A stretch of 64,000 nt of DNA from Gymnothorax reevesii (lineage: Eukaryota; Chordata; Actinopteri; Anguilliformes; Muraenidae): assembly GCA_029721435.1 (NCBI GenBank), contig CM056584.1, positions 9,568,395 to 9,632,394 on the forward strand, given 5' to 3'. The notes under the pieces are model-generated. The model was not told the DNA's origin, searched no databases, and worked only from the letters and a program-made list of their open reading frames with translations. The translations under genes were made by a program, and so were the position numbers. The stretch's first letter is position 1; each line of letters opens with the position of its first letter. Positions 49,024 to 63,699 of the stretch are shown piece by piece.

Positions 49024-52000
49024 ATGTTAATGTTTCAATGCTAATGCTAACATGCTGATGCTAACATGCTAATGCTATCAATCTAATGTGAGTGCTAATA
49101 CCTGGTCATTTTCATACTGTACATGTCTTCTATGTTGGGAGTATGGGATCAGATGGCATTTCAGCTTAACCCTGCTTGTGTAAAATGGAAATTGAGTGAC
49201 GTTGTTTGAATGCTAATGCTAACATGCTAATGCTAGCGATCTAATGTGAGTGCTAATGCCTGGTCATTTTCATACTGTACATGTCCTCTATGATGGGAGT
49301 ATGAGATCAGATGGCTTTTCAGCTTAACCCTGCTTGTGTAAAATGGAAATTGAGTGACGTTAATGTTTGAATGCTAATGCTAACATGCTAATGCTAGCGA
49401 TCTAATGGGAGTTCTAATATCTGGTCATTTTCATACCATACGTGTCCTTTATGATGTTAATAGGAGATCAGATGGCATTTCAGCTTAACCCTGCTTGTGT
49501 ACAATGGAAATTTAGTGACGTTAATGTTTGAATGCTAATGTAACATGCTAATGCTAGCAATCTAATGTGAGTGCTAATATCTGGTCATTTTCATACTACA
49601 TGTATCCTCTATAATGTTCATAGGAGATCAGATGGCATTTCAGCTTAACCCTTCTTGTTTAAAATGGAAATTGAGTTATGTTAATGTTTAAATGCTAATG
49701 CTAACATGCTAATGCTAGCGCTCTAATGTGAATGCTAATATGTGGTCATTTTTATACTGTACGTGTCCTCTATGATGTTAATAGGAGATCAGATGGCATT
49801 TCAGCTTAACCCTGCTTGTGTAAAATGGAAATTTAGTGACGTTAATGTTTGAATGCTAATGCTAACATGCTAATGCTAGCGATCTAATGTGAGTGCTAAT
49901 ATCTGGTCATTTTCATACTGTACGTGTCCTCTATGATGGGAATATGGGATCAGATGGCATTTCAGCATAACCCTGTTTGTGTAAAATGGAAATTGAGAGA
50001 CGTTAATGTTTAAATGTTAAAGCTAACATGCTAATGCTAGCGATCTAATGAGAGTGCTAATATCTGGTCATTTTTATACTGTACGTGTCCTCTATTATGG
50101 GAGTATGGGATCAGATGGCATTTCAGCATAACCCTGTTTGTGTAAAATGGAAATTGAGAGACGTTAATGTTTAAATGCTAAAGCTAACATGCTAATGCTA
50201 GCGATCTAATGTGGGTGCTAATATCTGGTCATTTTCATACTGTACGTGTCCTCTATGATGGGAGTATGGGATCAGATGGCATTTCAGCTTAACCCTGCTT
50301 GTGTAAAATGGAAATTGAGTGACGTTAATGTTTGAATACTAATGCTAACATTCTAATGCTAGCCTTCTAATGTGAGTGCTAATATCTGGTCATTTTCATA
50401 CTGTACGTGTCCTCTGTGATGGGAGTATGGGATCAGATGGCATTTCAGCTTAACCCTGCTTGTGTAAAATAGAAATTAAGTGATGTTAATGTTTGAATGC
50501 TAATGCTAACATGCTAATGCTAGCGATCTAATGTGAGTTCTAATATCTGGTCATTTTCATACTGTAAGAGTCCTTTATGATGTTAGTATGAGATCAGATG
50601 GCATTTCTCCTTCACCCTTCTTGTATTATGAGCAAATTGAGTAATGTTAATGTTTCAATGCTAATGCTAACATGCTGATGCTAACATGCTAATGCTAGCG
50701 ATCTAATGTGAGTGCTAATAGTTGGTCATTTTCATACTGTACGTGTCCTCTATGATGTTAATTGGAGATCAGATGGCATTTCAGCTTAACCCTTCTTGTA
50801 TAATAAAAAAATTGATTAATGTTAATGTTTAAATGCTAATGCTAACATGCTAATGCTAGCGATCTAATGTGAGTTCTAATATCTGGTCATTTTCATACTA
50901 TACGTGTCCTCTATAATGTTAATAGGAGATCAGATGGCATTTCAGCTTAACCCTTCTTGTGTAAAATGAAAATTGAGTGACATTAATGTTTTAATACAAA
51001 TGCTAACATGCTAATGCTAGCGATCTAATGTGAGTGCTAATATCTGGTCATTTTCATACTGTAAGTGTTCTCTATGATGTTAGTATGAGATCAGATGGCA
51101 TTTCTCCTTCACCCTTCTTGTATTATAAGCAAATTGAGTAATGTTAATGTTTCAATGCTAATGCTAACATGCTGATGCTAACATGCTAATGCTAGCAATC
51201 TAATGTGAGTGCTAATACCTGGTCATTTTCATACTGTACATGTCTTCTATGATGGGAGTATGGGATCAGACGGCATTTCAGCTTAACCTTGCTTGTGTAA
51301 AATGGAAATTGAGTGACGTTAATGTTTTAATGCTAATGCTAACATGCTAATGCTAGTGATCTAATGTGAGTGCTAATACCTGGTCATTTTCATACTGTAC
51401 ATGTCCTCTATGATGGGAGTATGAGATCAGATGGCTTTTCAGCTTAACCCTGCTTGTGTAAAATGGAAATTGTGTGACGTTAATGTTTGAATGCTAATGC
51501 TAACATGCTAATGCTAGCGATCTAATGTGAGTTCTAATATCTGGTCATTTTCATACCATACGTGTCCTTTATGATGTTAATAGGAGATCAGGTGGCATTT
51601 CAGCTTAACCCTGCTTGTGTACAATGGAAATTTAGTGACGTTAATGTTTGAATGCTAATGCTAACATGCTAATGCTAGCGATCTAATGTGAGTGCTAATA
51701 TCTGGTCATTTTCATTCTACACGTGTCCTCTATGATGTTCATAGGAGATCAGATGGCATTTCAGCTTAACCCTTCTTGTTTAAAATGGAAATTGAGTTAT
51801 GTTAATGTTTAAATGCTAATGCTAACATGCTAATGCTAGCGCTCTAATGTGAATGCTAATATGTGGTCATTTTTATACTGTACGTGTCCTCTATGATGTT
51901 AATAGGAGATCAGATGGCATTTCAGCTTAACCCTTCTTGTGTAAAATGGAAATTGAGTGACATTAATGTTTTAATACTAATGCTAACATGCTAATAATAG

Positions 52001-55000
52001 CGATCTCAAGTGAGTGCTAATATCTGTTCATTTTCATACTGTACGTGTCCTCTATGATGGGAGTATTGGATCAGATGGCATTTCAGCTTAACCCTGCTTG
52101 TGTAAAATAAAAATTGAGTGATGTTAATGTTTGAATGCTAATGCTAACATGCTGATGCTAGCGATCTAATGTGAGTGCTAATATCTGGTCATTTTCATAC
52201 TGTAAGTGTCCTCTATGATGTTAGTATGAGATCAGACGGCATTTCTCCTTCACCCTTCTTGTATTATAAGCAAATTGAGTAATGTTAATGTTTCAATGCT
52301 AATGCTAACATGCTGATGCTAACATGCTAATGCTAGCGATCTAATGTGAGTGCTAATACCTGGTCATTTTCATACTGTACATGTCTTCTATGATGGGAGT
52401 ATGGGATCAGATGGCATTTCAGCTTAACCCTGCTTGTGTAAAATGGAAATTGAGTGACGTTAATATTTGAATGCTAATGCTAACATGCTAATGCTAGCGA
52501 TCTAATGTGAGTGCTAATATCTGGTCATTTTCATGCTGTACGTGTCCTCTATGATGTTAATAGGAGATCAGATGGCATTTCAGCTTAACCCTTCTTGTAT
52601 AATAAAAAAATTGAGTAATGTTAATGTTTAAATGCTAATGCTAACATGCTGATGCTAACATGCTAATGCTAGCAATCTAATGTGAGTGCTAATACCTGGT
52701 CATTTTCATACTGTACATGTCTTCTATGATGGGAGTATGGGATCAGACGGCATTTCAGCTTAACCTTGCTTGTGTAAAATGGAAATTGAGTGAAGTTAAT
52801 GTTTAGATGCTAACGCTAACATGCTAATGCTAGCGATCTAATGTGAGTGCTAATATCTGGTCATTTTCATACTGTACATGTCCTCTATGATGGGAGTATG
52901 AGATCAGATGGCTTTTTAGCTTAACCCTGCTTGTGTAAAATGGAAATTGAGTGACGTTAATGTTTGAATGCTAATGCTAACATGCTAATGCTAGCGATCT
53001 AATGTGAGTTCTAATATCTGGTCATTTTCATACCATACGTGTCCTTTATGATGTTAATAGGAGATCAGATGGCATTTCAGCTTAACCCTTCTTGTTTAAA
53101 ATGGAAATTGAGTTATGTTAATGTTTAAATGCTAATGCTAACATGCTAATGCTAGCGCTCAAATGTGAATGCTAATATGTGGTCATTTTTATACTGTACG
53201 TGTCCTCTATGATGTTAATAGGAGATCAGATGGCATTTCAGCTTAACCCTGCTTGTGTACAATGGAAATTTAGTGACGTTAATGTTTGAATGCTAATGCT
53301 AACATGCTAATGCTAGCGATCTAATGTGAGTGCTAATATCTGGTCATTTTCATTCTACACGTGTCCTCTATGATGTTCATAGGAGATCAGATGGCATTTC
53401 AGCTTAACCCTTCTTGTTTAAAATGGAAATTGAGTTATGTTAATGTTTAAATGCTAATGCTAACATGCTAATGCTAGCGCTCAAATGTGAATGCTAATAT
53501 GTGGTCATTTTTATACTGTACGTGTCCTCTATGATGTTAATAGGAGATCAGATGGCATTTCAGCTTAACCCTGCTTGTGTAAAATGGAAATTTAGTGACG
53601 TTAATGTTTGAATGCTAATGCTAACATGCTAATGCTAGCGATCTAATGTGAGTGCTAATATCTGGTCATTTTCATACTGTAAGTGTCCTCTATGATGTTA
53701 GTATGACATCAGATGGCATTTCTCCTTCACCCTTCTTGTATTATAAGCAAATTGAGTAATGTTAATGTTTCAATGCTAATGCTAACATGCTGATGCTAAC
53801 ATGCTAATGCTAGCAATCTAATGTGAGTGCTAATACCTGGTCATTTTCATACTGTACATGTCTTCTATGATGGGAGTATGGGATCAGATGGCATTTCAGC
53901 TTAACCCTGCTTGTGTAAAATGGAATTTGAGTGACGTTAATATTTGAATGCTAATGCTAACATGCTAATGCTAGCGATCTAATGTGAGTGCTAATACCTG
54001 GTCATTTTCATACTGTACATGTCCTCTATGATGGGAGTATGAGATCAGATGGCTTTTCAGCTTAACCCTGCTTGTGTAAAATGGAAATTTAATGACGTTC
54101 ATGTTTGAATGCTAATGCTAACATGCTAATGCTAGCGATCTAATGTGATTGCTGTTATCTGGTCATTTTCATACTATACGTGTCCTCTATGATGTTAATA
54201 GGAGATCAGATGGCATTTCAGCTTAACCCTTCTTGTGTAAAATGGAAATTGAGTGATGTTAATGTTTAAATGCTAATGCTAACATGCTGATGCTAGCGCT
54301 CTAATGTGAGTGCTAATATCTGGTCATTTTCATACTGTACGTGTCCTCTATGATGGGAATATGGGATCAGATGGCATTTCAGCATAACCCTGTTTGTGTA
54401 AAATGGAAATTGAGAGACGTTAATGTTTAAATGCTAAAGCTAACATGCTAATGCTAGCGATCTAATGTGAGTGCTAATATCTGGTCATTTTCATACTGTA
54501 CGTGTCCTCTATGATGTTAATAGGAGATCAGATGGCATTTCAGCTTAACCCTTCTTGTATAATAAAAAAATTGAGTAATGTTAATGTTTAAATGCTAATG
54601 CTAACATGCTAATGCTAGCGATCTAATGTGAGTTCTAATATCTGGTCATTTTCATACTATACGTGTCCTCTATGATGTTAATAGGGGATCAGATGGCATT
54701 TCAGCTTAACCCTTCTTTTGTAAAATGGAAATTGAGTGACATTAATGTTTTAATACTAATGCTAGCATGCTAATGCTAGCGATCTAATGTGGGTGCTAAT
54801 ATCTGGTCATTTTCATACTGTACGTGTCCTCTATGATGGGAGTATGGGATCAGATGGCATTTCAGCTTAACCCTGCTTGTGTAAAATGGAAATTGAGTGA
54901 CGTTAATGTTTGAATACTAATGCTAACATGCTAATGCTAGCAATCTAATGTGAGTGCTAATATCTGGTCATTTTCATACTGTACGTGTCCTCTATGATGG

Positions 55001-56361
55001 GAGTATGGGATCAGATGGCATTTCAGCTTAACCCTGCTTGTGTAAAATAGAAATTGAGTGACGTTAATGTTTGAATGCTAATGCTAACATGCTAATGCTA
55101 GCGATCTAATGTGAGTGCTAATATCTGTTCATTTTCATACTGTAAGTGTCCTCTATGATGTTAGTATGATATCAGATGGCATTTCTCCTTCACTCTTCTT
55201 GTATTATAAGCAAATTGGGTAATGTTAATGTTTCAATGCTAATGCTAACATGCTGATGCTAACATACTAATGCTAGCAATCTAATGTGAGTGCTAATAAC
55301 TGGTCATTTTCATACTGTACATGTCTTCTATGATGGGAGTATGGGATCAGATGGCATTTCAGCTTAACCCTGCTTGTGTAAAATGGAAATTGAGTGTCGT
55401 TAATGTTTGAATGCTAATGCTAACATGCTAATGCTAGCGATCTAATGTGAGTGCTAATATCTGGTCATTTTCATACTGTAGGTGTCCTCTATGATGTTAA
55501 TAGGAGATCAGATGGCATTTCAGCTTAACCCTTCTTGTATAATAAAAAAATTGAGTAATGTTAATGTTTAAATGCTAATGCTAACATGCTAATGCTAAAG
55601 ATCTAATGTCAGTTCTAATATCTGGTCATTTCCATACTCTACCTGTCCTCTATGATGTTAATAGGAGATCAGATGGCATTTCAGCTTAACCCTTCTTGTG
55701 TAAAATGGAAATTGAGTGACGTTAATGTTTGAATGCTAATGCTAACATGCTAATGCTAGCGATCTAATGTGAGTGCTAAAACCTGGTCATTTTCATACTG
55801 TACATGTCTTCTATGATGGGAGTATGGGATCAGATGGCATTTCAGCTTAACCCTGCTTGTTTAAAATGGAAATTGAGTGTCGTTAATGTTTGAATGCTAA
55901 TGCTAACATGCTAATGCTAGCGATCTAATGTGAGTGCTAATATCTGGTCATTTTCATACTGTACGTGTCCTCTATGATGTTAATAGGAGATCAGATGGCA
56001 TTTCAGCTTAACCCTTCTTGTATCATAAAAAATTGAGTAATGTTAATGTTTAAATGCTAATGCTAACATGCTAATGCTAGAGATCTAATGTCAGTTCTAA
56101 TATCTGGTCATTTCCATACTCTACCTGTCCTCAATGATGTTAATAGGAGATCAGATGGCATTTCAGCTTAACCCTTCTTGTGTAAAATGGAAATTGAGTG
56201 ACATTAATGTTTTAATACTAATGCTAACATACTAATGCTAGCGATCTAATGTGAGTGCTAATATCTGGTCATTTTCATACGGTAAGTGTCCTCTATGATG
56301 GGAGTATGGGATCAGATGGCATTTCAGCTTAACCCTTCTTGTGTAAAATGGAAATTGAGTG
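49024..56361 (+). repeat. 45-monomer superunit, copy 1 (7,338 bp)
   Basis: Pairs with 56,362-63,699 at a constant 7,338-bp offset. Examples: aaatgttaaag (50,012 and 57,350), gtttagatgc (52,801 and 60,139), gacatcag (53,705 and 61,043), ctatcaatc (49,075 and 56,413). 7,338 = 45 x 161 + 7 x 14 - 5; the -5 is three shared deletions (3 bp at 49,204, 1 bp at about 49,541, 1 bp at about 56,031). Inside it, M8 copies are 13, 10 and 22 monomers apart. Confidence 0.92.
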
Positions 56362-59300
56362 ATGTTAATGTTTCAATGCTAATGCTAACATGCTGATGCT
56401 AACATGCTAATGCTATCAATCTAATGTGAGTGCTAATACCTGGTCATTTTCATACTGTACATGTCTTCTATGTTGGGAGTATGGGATCAGATGGCATTTC
56501 AGCTTAACCCTGCTTGTGTAAAATGGAAATTGAGTGACGTTGTTTGAATGCTAATGCTAACATGCTAATGCTAGCGATCTAATGTGAGTGCTAATGCCTG
56601 GTCATTTTCATACTGTACATGTCCTCTATGATGGGAGTATGAGATCAGATGGCTTTTCAGCTTAACCCTGCTTGTGTAAAATGGAAATTGAGTGACGTTA
56701 ATGTTTGAATGCTAATGCTAACATGCTAATGCTAGCGATCTAATGGGAGTTCTAATATCTGGTCATTTTCATACCATACGTGTCCTTTATGATGTTAATA
56801 GGAGATCAGATGGCATTTCAGCTTAACCCTGCTTGTGTACAATGGAAATTTAGTGACGTTAATGTTTGAATGCTAATGTAACATGCTAATGCTAGCAATC
56901 TAATGTGAGTGCTAATATCTGGTCATTTTCATACTACATGTATCCTCTATAATGTTCATAGGAGATCAGATGGCATTTCAGCTTAACCCTTCTTGTTTAA
57001 AATGGAAATTGAGTTATGTTAATGTTTAAATGCTAATGCTAACATGCTAATGCTAGCGCTCTAATGTGAATGCTAATATGTGGTCATTTTTATACTGTAC
57101 GTGTCCTCTATGATGTTAATAGGAGATCAGATGGCATTTCAGCTTAACCCTGCTTGTGTAAAATGGAAATTTAGTGACGTTAATGTTTGAATGCTAATGC
57201 TAACATGCTAATGCTAGCGATCTAATGTGAGTGCTAATATCTGGTCATTTTCATACTGTACGTGTCCTCTATGATGGGAATATGGGATCAGATGGCATTT
57301 CAGCATAACCCTGTTTGTGTAAAATGGAAATTGAGAGACGTTAATGTTTAAATGTTAAAGCTAACATGCTAATGCTAGCGATCTAATGAGAGTGCTAATA
57401 TCTGGTCATTTTTATACTGTACGTGTCCTCTATTATGGGAGTATGGGATCAGATGGCATTTCAGCATAACCCTGTTTGTGTAAAATGGAAATTGAGAGAC
57501 GTTAATGTTTAAATGCTAAAGCTAACATGCTAATGCTAGCGATCTAATGTGGGTGCTAATATCTGGTCATTTTCATACTGTACGTGTCCTCTATGATGGG
57601 AGTATGGGATCAGATGGCATTTCAGCTTAACCCTGCTTGTGTAAAATGGAAATTGAGTGACGTTAATGTTTGAATACTAATGCTAACATTCTAATGCTAG
57701 CCTTCTAATGTGAGTGCTAATATCTGGTCATTTTCATACTGTACGTGTCCTCTGTGATGGGAGTATGGGATCAGATGGCATTTCAGCTTAACCCTGCTTG
57801 TGTAAAATAGAAATTAAGTGATGTTAATGTTTGAATGCTAATGCTAACATGCTAATGCTAGCGATCTAATGTGAGTTCTAATATCTGGTCATTTTCATAC
57901 TGTAAGAGTCCTTTATGATGTTAGTATGAGATCAGATGGCATTTCTCCTTCACCCTTCTTGTATTATGAGCAAATTGAGTAATGTTAATGTTTCAATGCT
58001 AATGCTAACATGCTGATGCTAACATGCTAATGCTAGCGATCTAATGTGAGTGCTAATAGTTGGTCATTTTCATACTGTACGTGTCCTCTATGATGTTAAT
58101 TGGAGATCAGATGGCATTTCAGCTTAACCCTTCTTGTATAATAAAAAAATTGATTAATGTTAATGTTTAAATGCTAATGCTAACATGCTAATGCTAGCGA
58201 TCTAATGTGAGTTCTAATATCTGGTCATTTTCATACTATACGTGTCCTCTATAATGTTAATAGGAGATCAGATGGCATTTCAGCTTAACCCTTCTTGTGT
58301 AAAATGAAAATTGAGTGACATTAATGTTTTAATACAAATGCTAACATGCTAATGCTAGCGATCTAATGTGAGTGCTAATATCTGGTCATTTTCATACTGT
58401 AAGTGTTCTCTATGATGTTAGTATGAGATCAGATGGCATTTCTCCTTCACCCTTCTTGTATTATAAGCAAATTGAGTAATGTTAATGTTTCAATGCTAAT
58501 GCTAACATGCTGATGCTAACATGCTAATGCTAGCAATCTAATGTGAGTGCTAATACCTGGTCATTTTCATACTGTACATGTCTTCTATGATGGGAGTATG
58601 GGATCAGACGGCATTTCAGCTTAACCTTGCTTGTGTAAAATGGAAATTGAGTGACGTTAATGTTTTAATGCTAATGCTAACATGCTAATGCTAGTGATCT
58701 AATGTGAGTGCTAATACCTGGTCATTTTCATACTGTACATGTCCTCTATGATGGGAGTATGAGATCAGATGGCTTTTCAGCTTAACCCTGCTTGTGTAAA
58801 ATGGAAATTGTGTGACGTTAATGTTTGAATGCTAATGCTAACATGCTAATGCTAGCGATCTAATGTGAGTTCTAATATCTGGTCATTTTCATACCATACG
58901 TGTCCTTTATGATGTTAATAGGAGATCAGGTGGCATTTCAGCTTAACCCTGCTTGTGTACAATGGAAATTTAGTGACGTTAATGTTTGAATGCTAATGCT
59001 AACATGCTAATGCTAGCGATCTAATGTGAGTGCTAATATCTGGTCATTTTCATTCTACACGTGTCCTCTATGATGTTCATAGGAGATCAGATGGCATTTC
59101 AGCTTAACCCTTCTTGTTTAAAATGGAAATTGAGTTATGTTAATGTTTAAATGCTAATGCTAACATGCTAATGCTAGCGCTCTAATGTGAATGCTAATAT
59201 GTGGTCATTTTTATACTGTACGTGTCCTCTATGATGTTAATAGGAGATCAGATGGCATTTCAGCTTAACCCTTCTTGTGTAAAATGGAAATTGAGTGACA

Positions 59301-62300
59301 TTAATGTTTTAATACTAATGCTAACATGCTAATAATAGCGATCTCAAGTGAGTGCTAATATCTGTTCATTTTCATACTGTACGTGTCCTCTATGATGGGA
59401 GTATTGGATCAGATGGCATTTCAGCTTAACCCTGCTTGTGTAAAATAAAAATTGAGTGATGTTAATGTTTGAATGCTAATGCTAACATGCTGATGCTAGC
59501 GATCTAATGTGAGTGCTAATATCTGGTCATTTTCATACTGTAAGTGTCCTCTATGATGTTAGTATGAGATCAGACGGCATTTCTCCTTCACCCTTCTTGT
59601 ATTATAAGCAAATTGAGTAATGTTAATGTTTCAATGCTAATGCTAACATGCTGATGCTAACATGCTAATGCTAGCGATCTAATGTGAGTGCTAATACCTG
59701 GTCATTTTCATACTGTACATGTCTTCTATGATGGGAGTATGGGATCAGATGGCATTTCAGCTTAACCCTGCTTGTGTAAAATGGAAATTGAGTGACGTTA
59801 ATATTTGAATGCTAATGCTAACATGCTAATGCTAGCGATCTAATGTGAGTGCTAATATCTGGTCATTTTCATGCTGTACGTGTCCTCTATGATGTTAATA
59901 GGAGATCAGATGGCATTTCAGCTTAACCCTTCTTGTATAATAAAAAAATTGAGTAATGTTAATGTTTAAATGCTAATGCTAACATGCTGATGCTAACATG
60001 CTAATGCTAGCAATCTAATGTGAGTGCTAATACCTGGTCATTTTCATACTGTACATGTCTTCTATGATGGGAGTATGGGATCAGACGGCATTTCAGCTTA
60101 ACCTTGCTTGTGTAAAATGGAAATTGAGTGAAGTTAATGTTTAGATGCTAACGCTAACATGCTAATGCTAGCGATCTAATGTGAGTGCTAATATCTGGTC
60201 ATTTTCATACTGTACATGTCCTCTATGATGGGAGTATGAGATCAGATGGCTTTTTAGCTTAACCCTGCTTGTGTAAAATGGAAATTGAGTGACGTTAATG
60301 TTTGAATGCTAATGCTAACATGCTAATGCTAGCGATCTAATGTGAGTTCTAATATCTGGTCATTTTCATACCATACGTGTCCTTTATGATGTTAATAGGA
60401 GATCAGATGGCATTTCAGCTTAACCCTTCTTGTTTAAAATGGAAATTGAGTTATGTTAATGTTTAAATGCTAATGCTAACATGCTAATGCTAGCGCTCAA
60501 ATGTGAATGCTAATATGTGGTCATTTTTATACTGTACGTGTCCTCTATGATGTTAATAGGAGATCAGATGGCATTTCAGCTTAACCCTGCTTGTGTACAA
60601 TGGAAATTTAGTGACGTTAATGTTTGAATGCTAATGCTAACATGCTAATGCTAGCGATCTAATGTGAGTGCTAATATCTGGTCATTTTCATTCTACACGT
60701 GTCCTCTATGATGTTCATAGGAGATCAGATGGCATTTCAGCTTAACCCTTCTTGTTTAAAATGGAAATTGAGTTATGTTAATGTTTAAATGCTAATGCTA
60801 ACATGCTAATGCTAGCGCTCAAATGTGAATGCTAATATGTGGTCATTTTTATACTGTACGTGTCCTCTATGATGTTAATAGGAGATCAGATGGCATTTCA
60901 GCTTAACCCTGCTTGTGTAAAATGGAAATTTAGTGACGTTAATGTTTGAATGCTAATGCTAACATGCTAATGCTAGCGATCTAATGTGAGTGCTAATATC
61001 TGGTCATTTTCATACTGTAAGTGTCCTCTATGATGTTAGTATGACATCAGATGGCATTTCTCCTTCACCCTTCTTGTATTATAAGCAAATTGAGTAATGT
61101 TAATGTTTCAATGCTAATGCTAACATGCTGATGCTAACATGCTAATGCTAGCAATCTAATGTGAGTGCTAATACCTGGTCATTTTCATACTGTACATGTC
61201 TTCTATGATGGGAGTATGGGATCAGATGGCATTTCAGCTTAACCCTGCTTGTGTAAAATGGAATTTGAGTGACGTTAATATTTGAATGCTAATGCTAACA
61301 TGCTAATGCTAGCGATCTAATGTGAGTGCTAATACCTGGTCATTTTCATACTGTACATGTCCTCTATGATGGGAGTATGAGATCAGATGGCTTTTCAGCT
61401 TAACCCTGCTTGTGTAAAATGGAAATTTAATGACGTTCATGTTTGAATGCTAATGCTAACATGCTAATGCTAGCGATCTAATGTGATTGCTGTTATCTGG
61501 TCATTTTCATACTATACGTGTCCTCTATGATGTTAATAGGAGATCAGATGGCATTTCAGCTTAACCCTTCTTGTGTAAAATGGAAATTGAGTGATGTTAA
61601 TGTTTAAATGCTAATGCTAACATGCTGATGCTAGCGCTCTAATGTGAGTGCTAATATCTGGTCATTTTCATACTGTACGTGTCCTCTATGATGGGAATAT
61701 GGGATCAGATGGCATTTCAGCATAACCCTGTTTGTGTAAAATGGAAATTGAGAGACGTTAATGTTTAAATGCTAAAGCTAACATGCTAATGCTAGCGATC
61801 TAATGTGAGTGCTAATATCTGGTCATTTTCATACTGTACGTGTCCTCTATGATGTTAATAGGAGATCAGATGGCATTTCAGCTTAACCCTTCTTGTATAA
61901 TAAAAAAATTGAGTAATGTTAATGTTTAAATGCTAATGCTAACATGCTAATGCTAGCGATCTAATGTGAGTTCTAATATCTGGTCATTTTCATACTATAC
62001 GTGTCCTCTATGATGTTAATAGGGGATCAGATGGCATTTCAGCTTAACCCTTCTTTTGTAAAATGGAAATTGAGTGACATTAATGTTTTAATACTAATGC
62101 TAGCATGCTAATGCTAGCGATCTAATGTGGGTGCTAATATCTGGTCATTTTCATACTGTACGTGTCCTCTATGATGGGAGTATGGGATCAGATGGCATTT
62201 CAGCTTAACCCTGCTTGTGTAAAATGGAAATTGAGTGACGTTAATGTTTGAATACTAATGCTAACATGCTAATGCTAGCAATCTAATGTGAGTGCTAATA

Positions 62301-63699
62301 TCTGGTCATTTTCATACTGTACGTGTCCTCTATGATGGGAGTATGGGATCAGATGGCATTTCAGCTTAACCCTGCTTGTGTAAAATAGAAATTGAGTGAC
62401 GTTAATGTTTGAATGCTAATGCTAACATGCTAATGCTAGCGATCTAATGTGAGTGCTAATATCTGTTCATTTTCATACTGTAAGTGTCCTCTATGTTGTT
62501 AGTATGATATCAGATGGCATTTCTCCTTCACTCTTCTTGTATTATAAGCAAATTGGGTAATGTTAATGTTTCAATGCTAATGCTAACATGCTGATGCTAA
62601 CATACTAATGCTAGCAATCTAATGTGAGTGCTAATAACTGGTCATTTTCATACTGTACATGTCTTCTATGATGGGAGTATGGGATCAGATGGCATTTCAG
62701 CTTAACCCTGCTTGTGTAAAATGGAAATTGAGTGTCGTTAATGTTTGAATGCTAATGCTAACATGCTAATGCTAGCGATCTAATGTGAGTGCTAATATCT
62801 GGTCATTTTCATACTGTAGGTGTCCTCTATGATGTTAATAGGAGATCAGATGGCATTTCAGCTTAACCCTTCTTGTATAATAAAAAAATTGAGTAATGTT
62901 AATGTTTAAATGCTAATGCTAACATGCTAATGCTAAAGATCTAATGTCAGTTCTAATATCTGGTCATTTCCATACTCTACCTGTCCTCTATGATGTTAAT
63001 AGGAGATCAGATGGCATTTCAGCTTAACCCTTCTTGTGTAAAATGGAAATTGAGTGACGTTAATGTTTGAATGCTAATGCTAACATGCTAATGCTAGCGA
63101 TCTAATGTGAGTGCTAAAACCTGGTCATTTTCATACTGTACATGTCTTCTATGATGGGAGTATGGGATCAGATGGCATTTCAGCTTAACCCTGCTTGTTT
63201 AAAATGGAAATTGAGTGTCGTTAATGTTTGAATGCTAATGCTAACATGCTAATGCTAGCGATCTAATGTGAGTGCTAATATCTGGTCATTTTCATACTGT
63301 ACGTGTCCTCTATGATGTTAATAGGAGATCAGATGGCATTTCAGCTTAACCCTTCTTGTATCATAAAAAATTGAGTAATGTTAATGTTTAAATGCTAATG
63401 CTAACATGCTAATGCTAGAGATCTAATGTCAGTTCTAATATCTGGTCATTTCCATACTCTACCTGTCCTCAATGATGTTAATAGGAGATCAGATGGCATT
63501 TCAGCTTAACCCTTCTTGTGTAAAATGGAAATTGAGTGACATTAATGTTTTAATACTAATGCTAACATACTAATGCTAGCGATCTAATGTGAGTGCTAAT
63601 ATCTGGTCATTTTCATACGGTAAGTGTCCTCTATGATGGGAGTATGGGATCAGATGGCATTTCAGCTTAACCCTTCTTGTGTAAAATGGAAATTGAGTG
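56362..63699 (+). repeat. 45-monomer superunit, copy 2 (7,338 bp)
   Basis: Near-identical to 49,024-56,361. The only substitution I noticed is T at 62,496 (ctatgttg) for A at 55,158. All three small deletions are inherited (3 bp at about 56,523, 1 bp at about 56,877, 1 bp at about 63,365). The left junction joins gatgttaatgttt (as at about 47.58 kb) to caatgc (as at about 49.03 kb). After about 63.7 kb the sequence instead continues like block A at 47.58 kb. Confidence 0.92.

Larger units (their letters stand above)
40325..49930 (+). repeat. Large HOR block A, 9,606 bp, with extra monomers
   Basis: Begins with the doubled M15 pair (the second starts ctattatggg) and aligns with the block starting at 49,931. 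The offset falls from 9,606 to 9,284, then 8,787, then 7,338, because this block has three extra segments: 322 bp (an M9-M10 pair near 43,762-44,083), 497 bp (45,708-46,204 repeated at 46,205-46,701) and 1,449 bp (nine monomers, about 47.58-49.03 kb). Every step is a whole number of monomers. 9,606 = 7,338 + 322 + 497 + 1,449. Confidence 0.88.
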
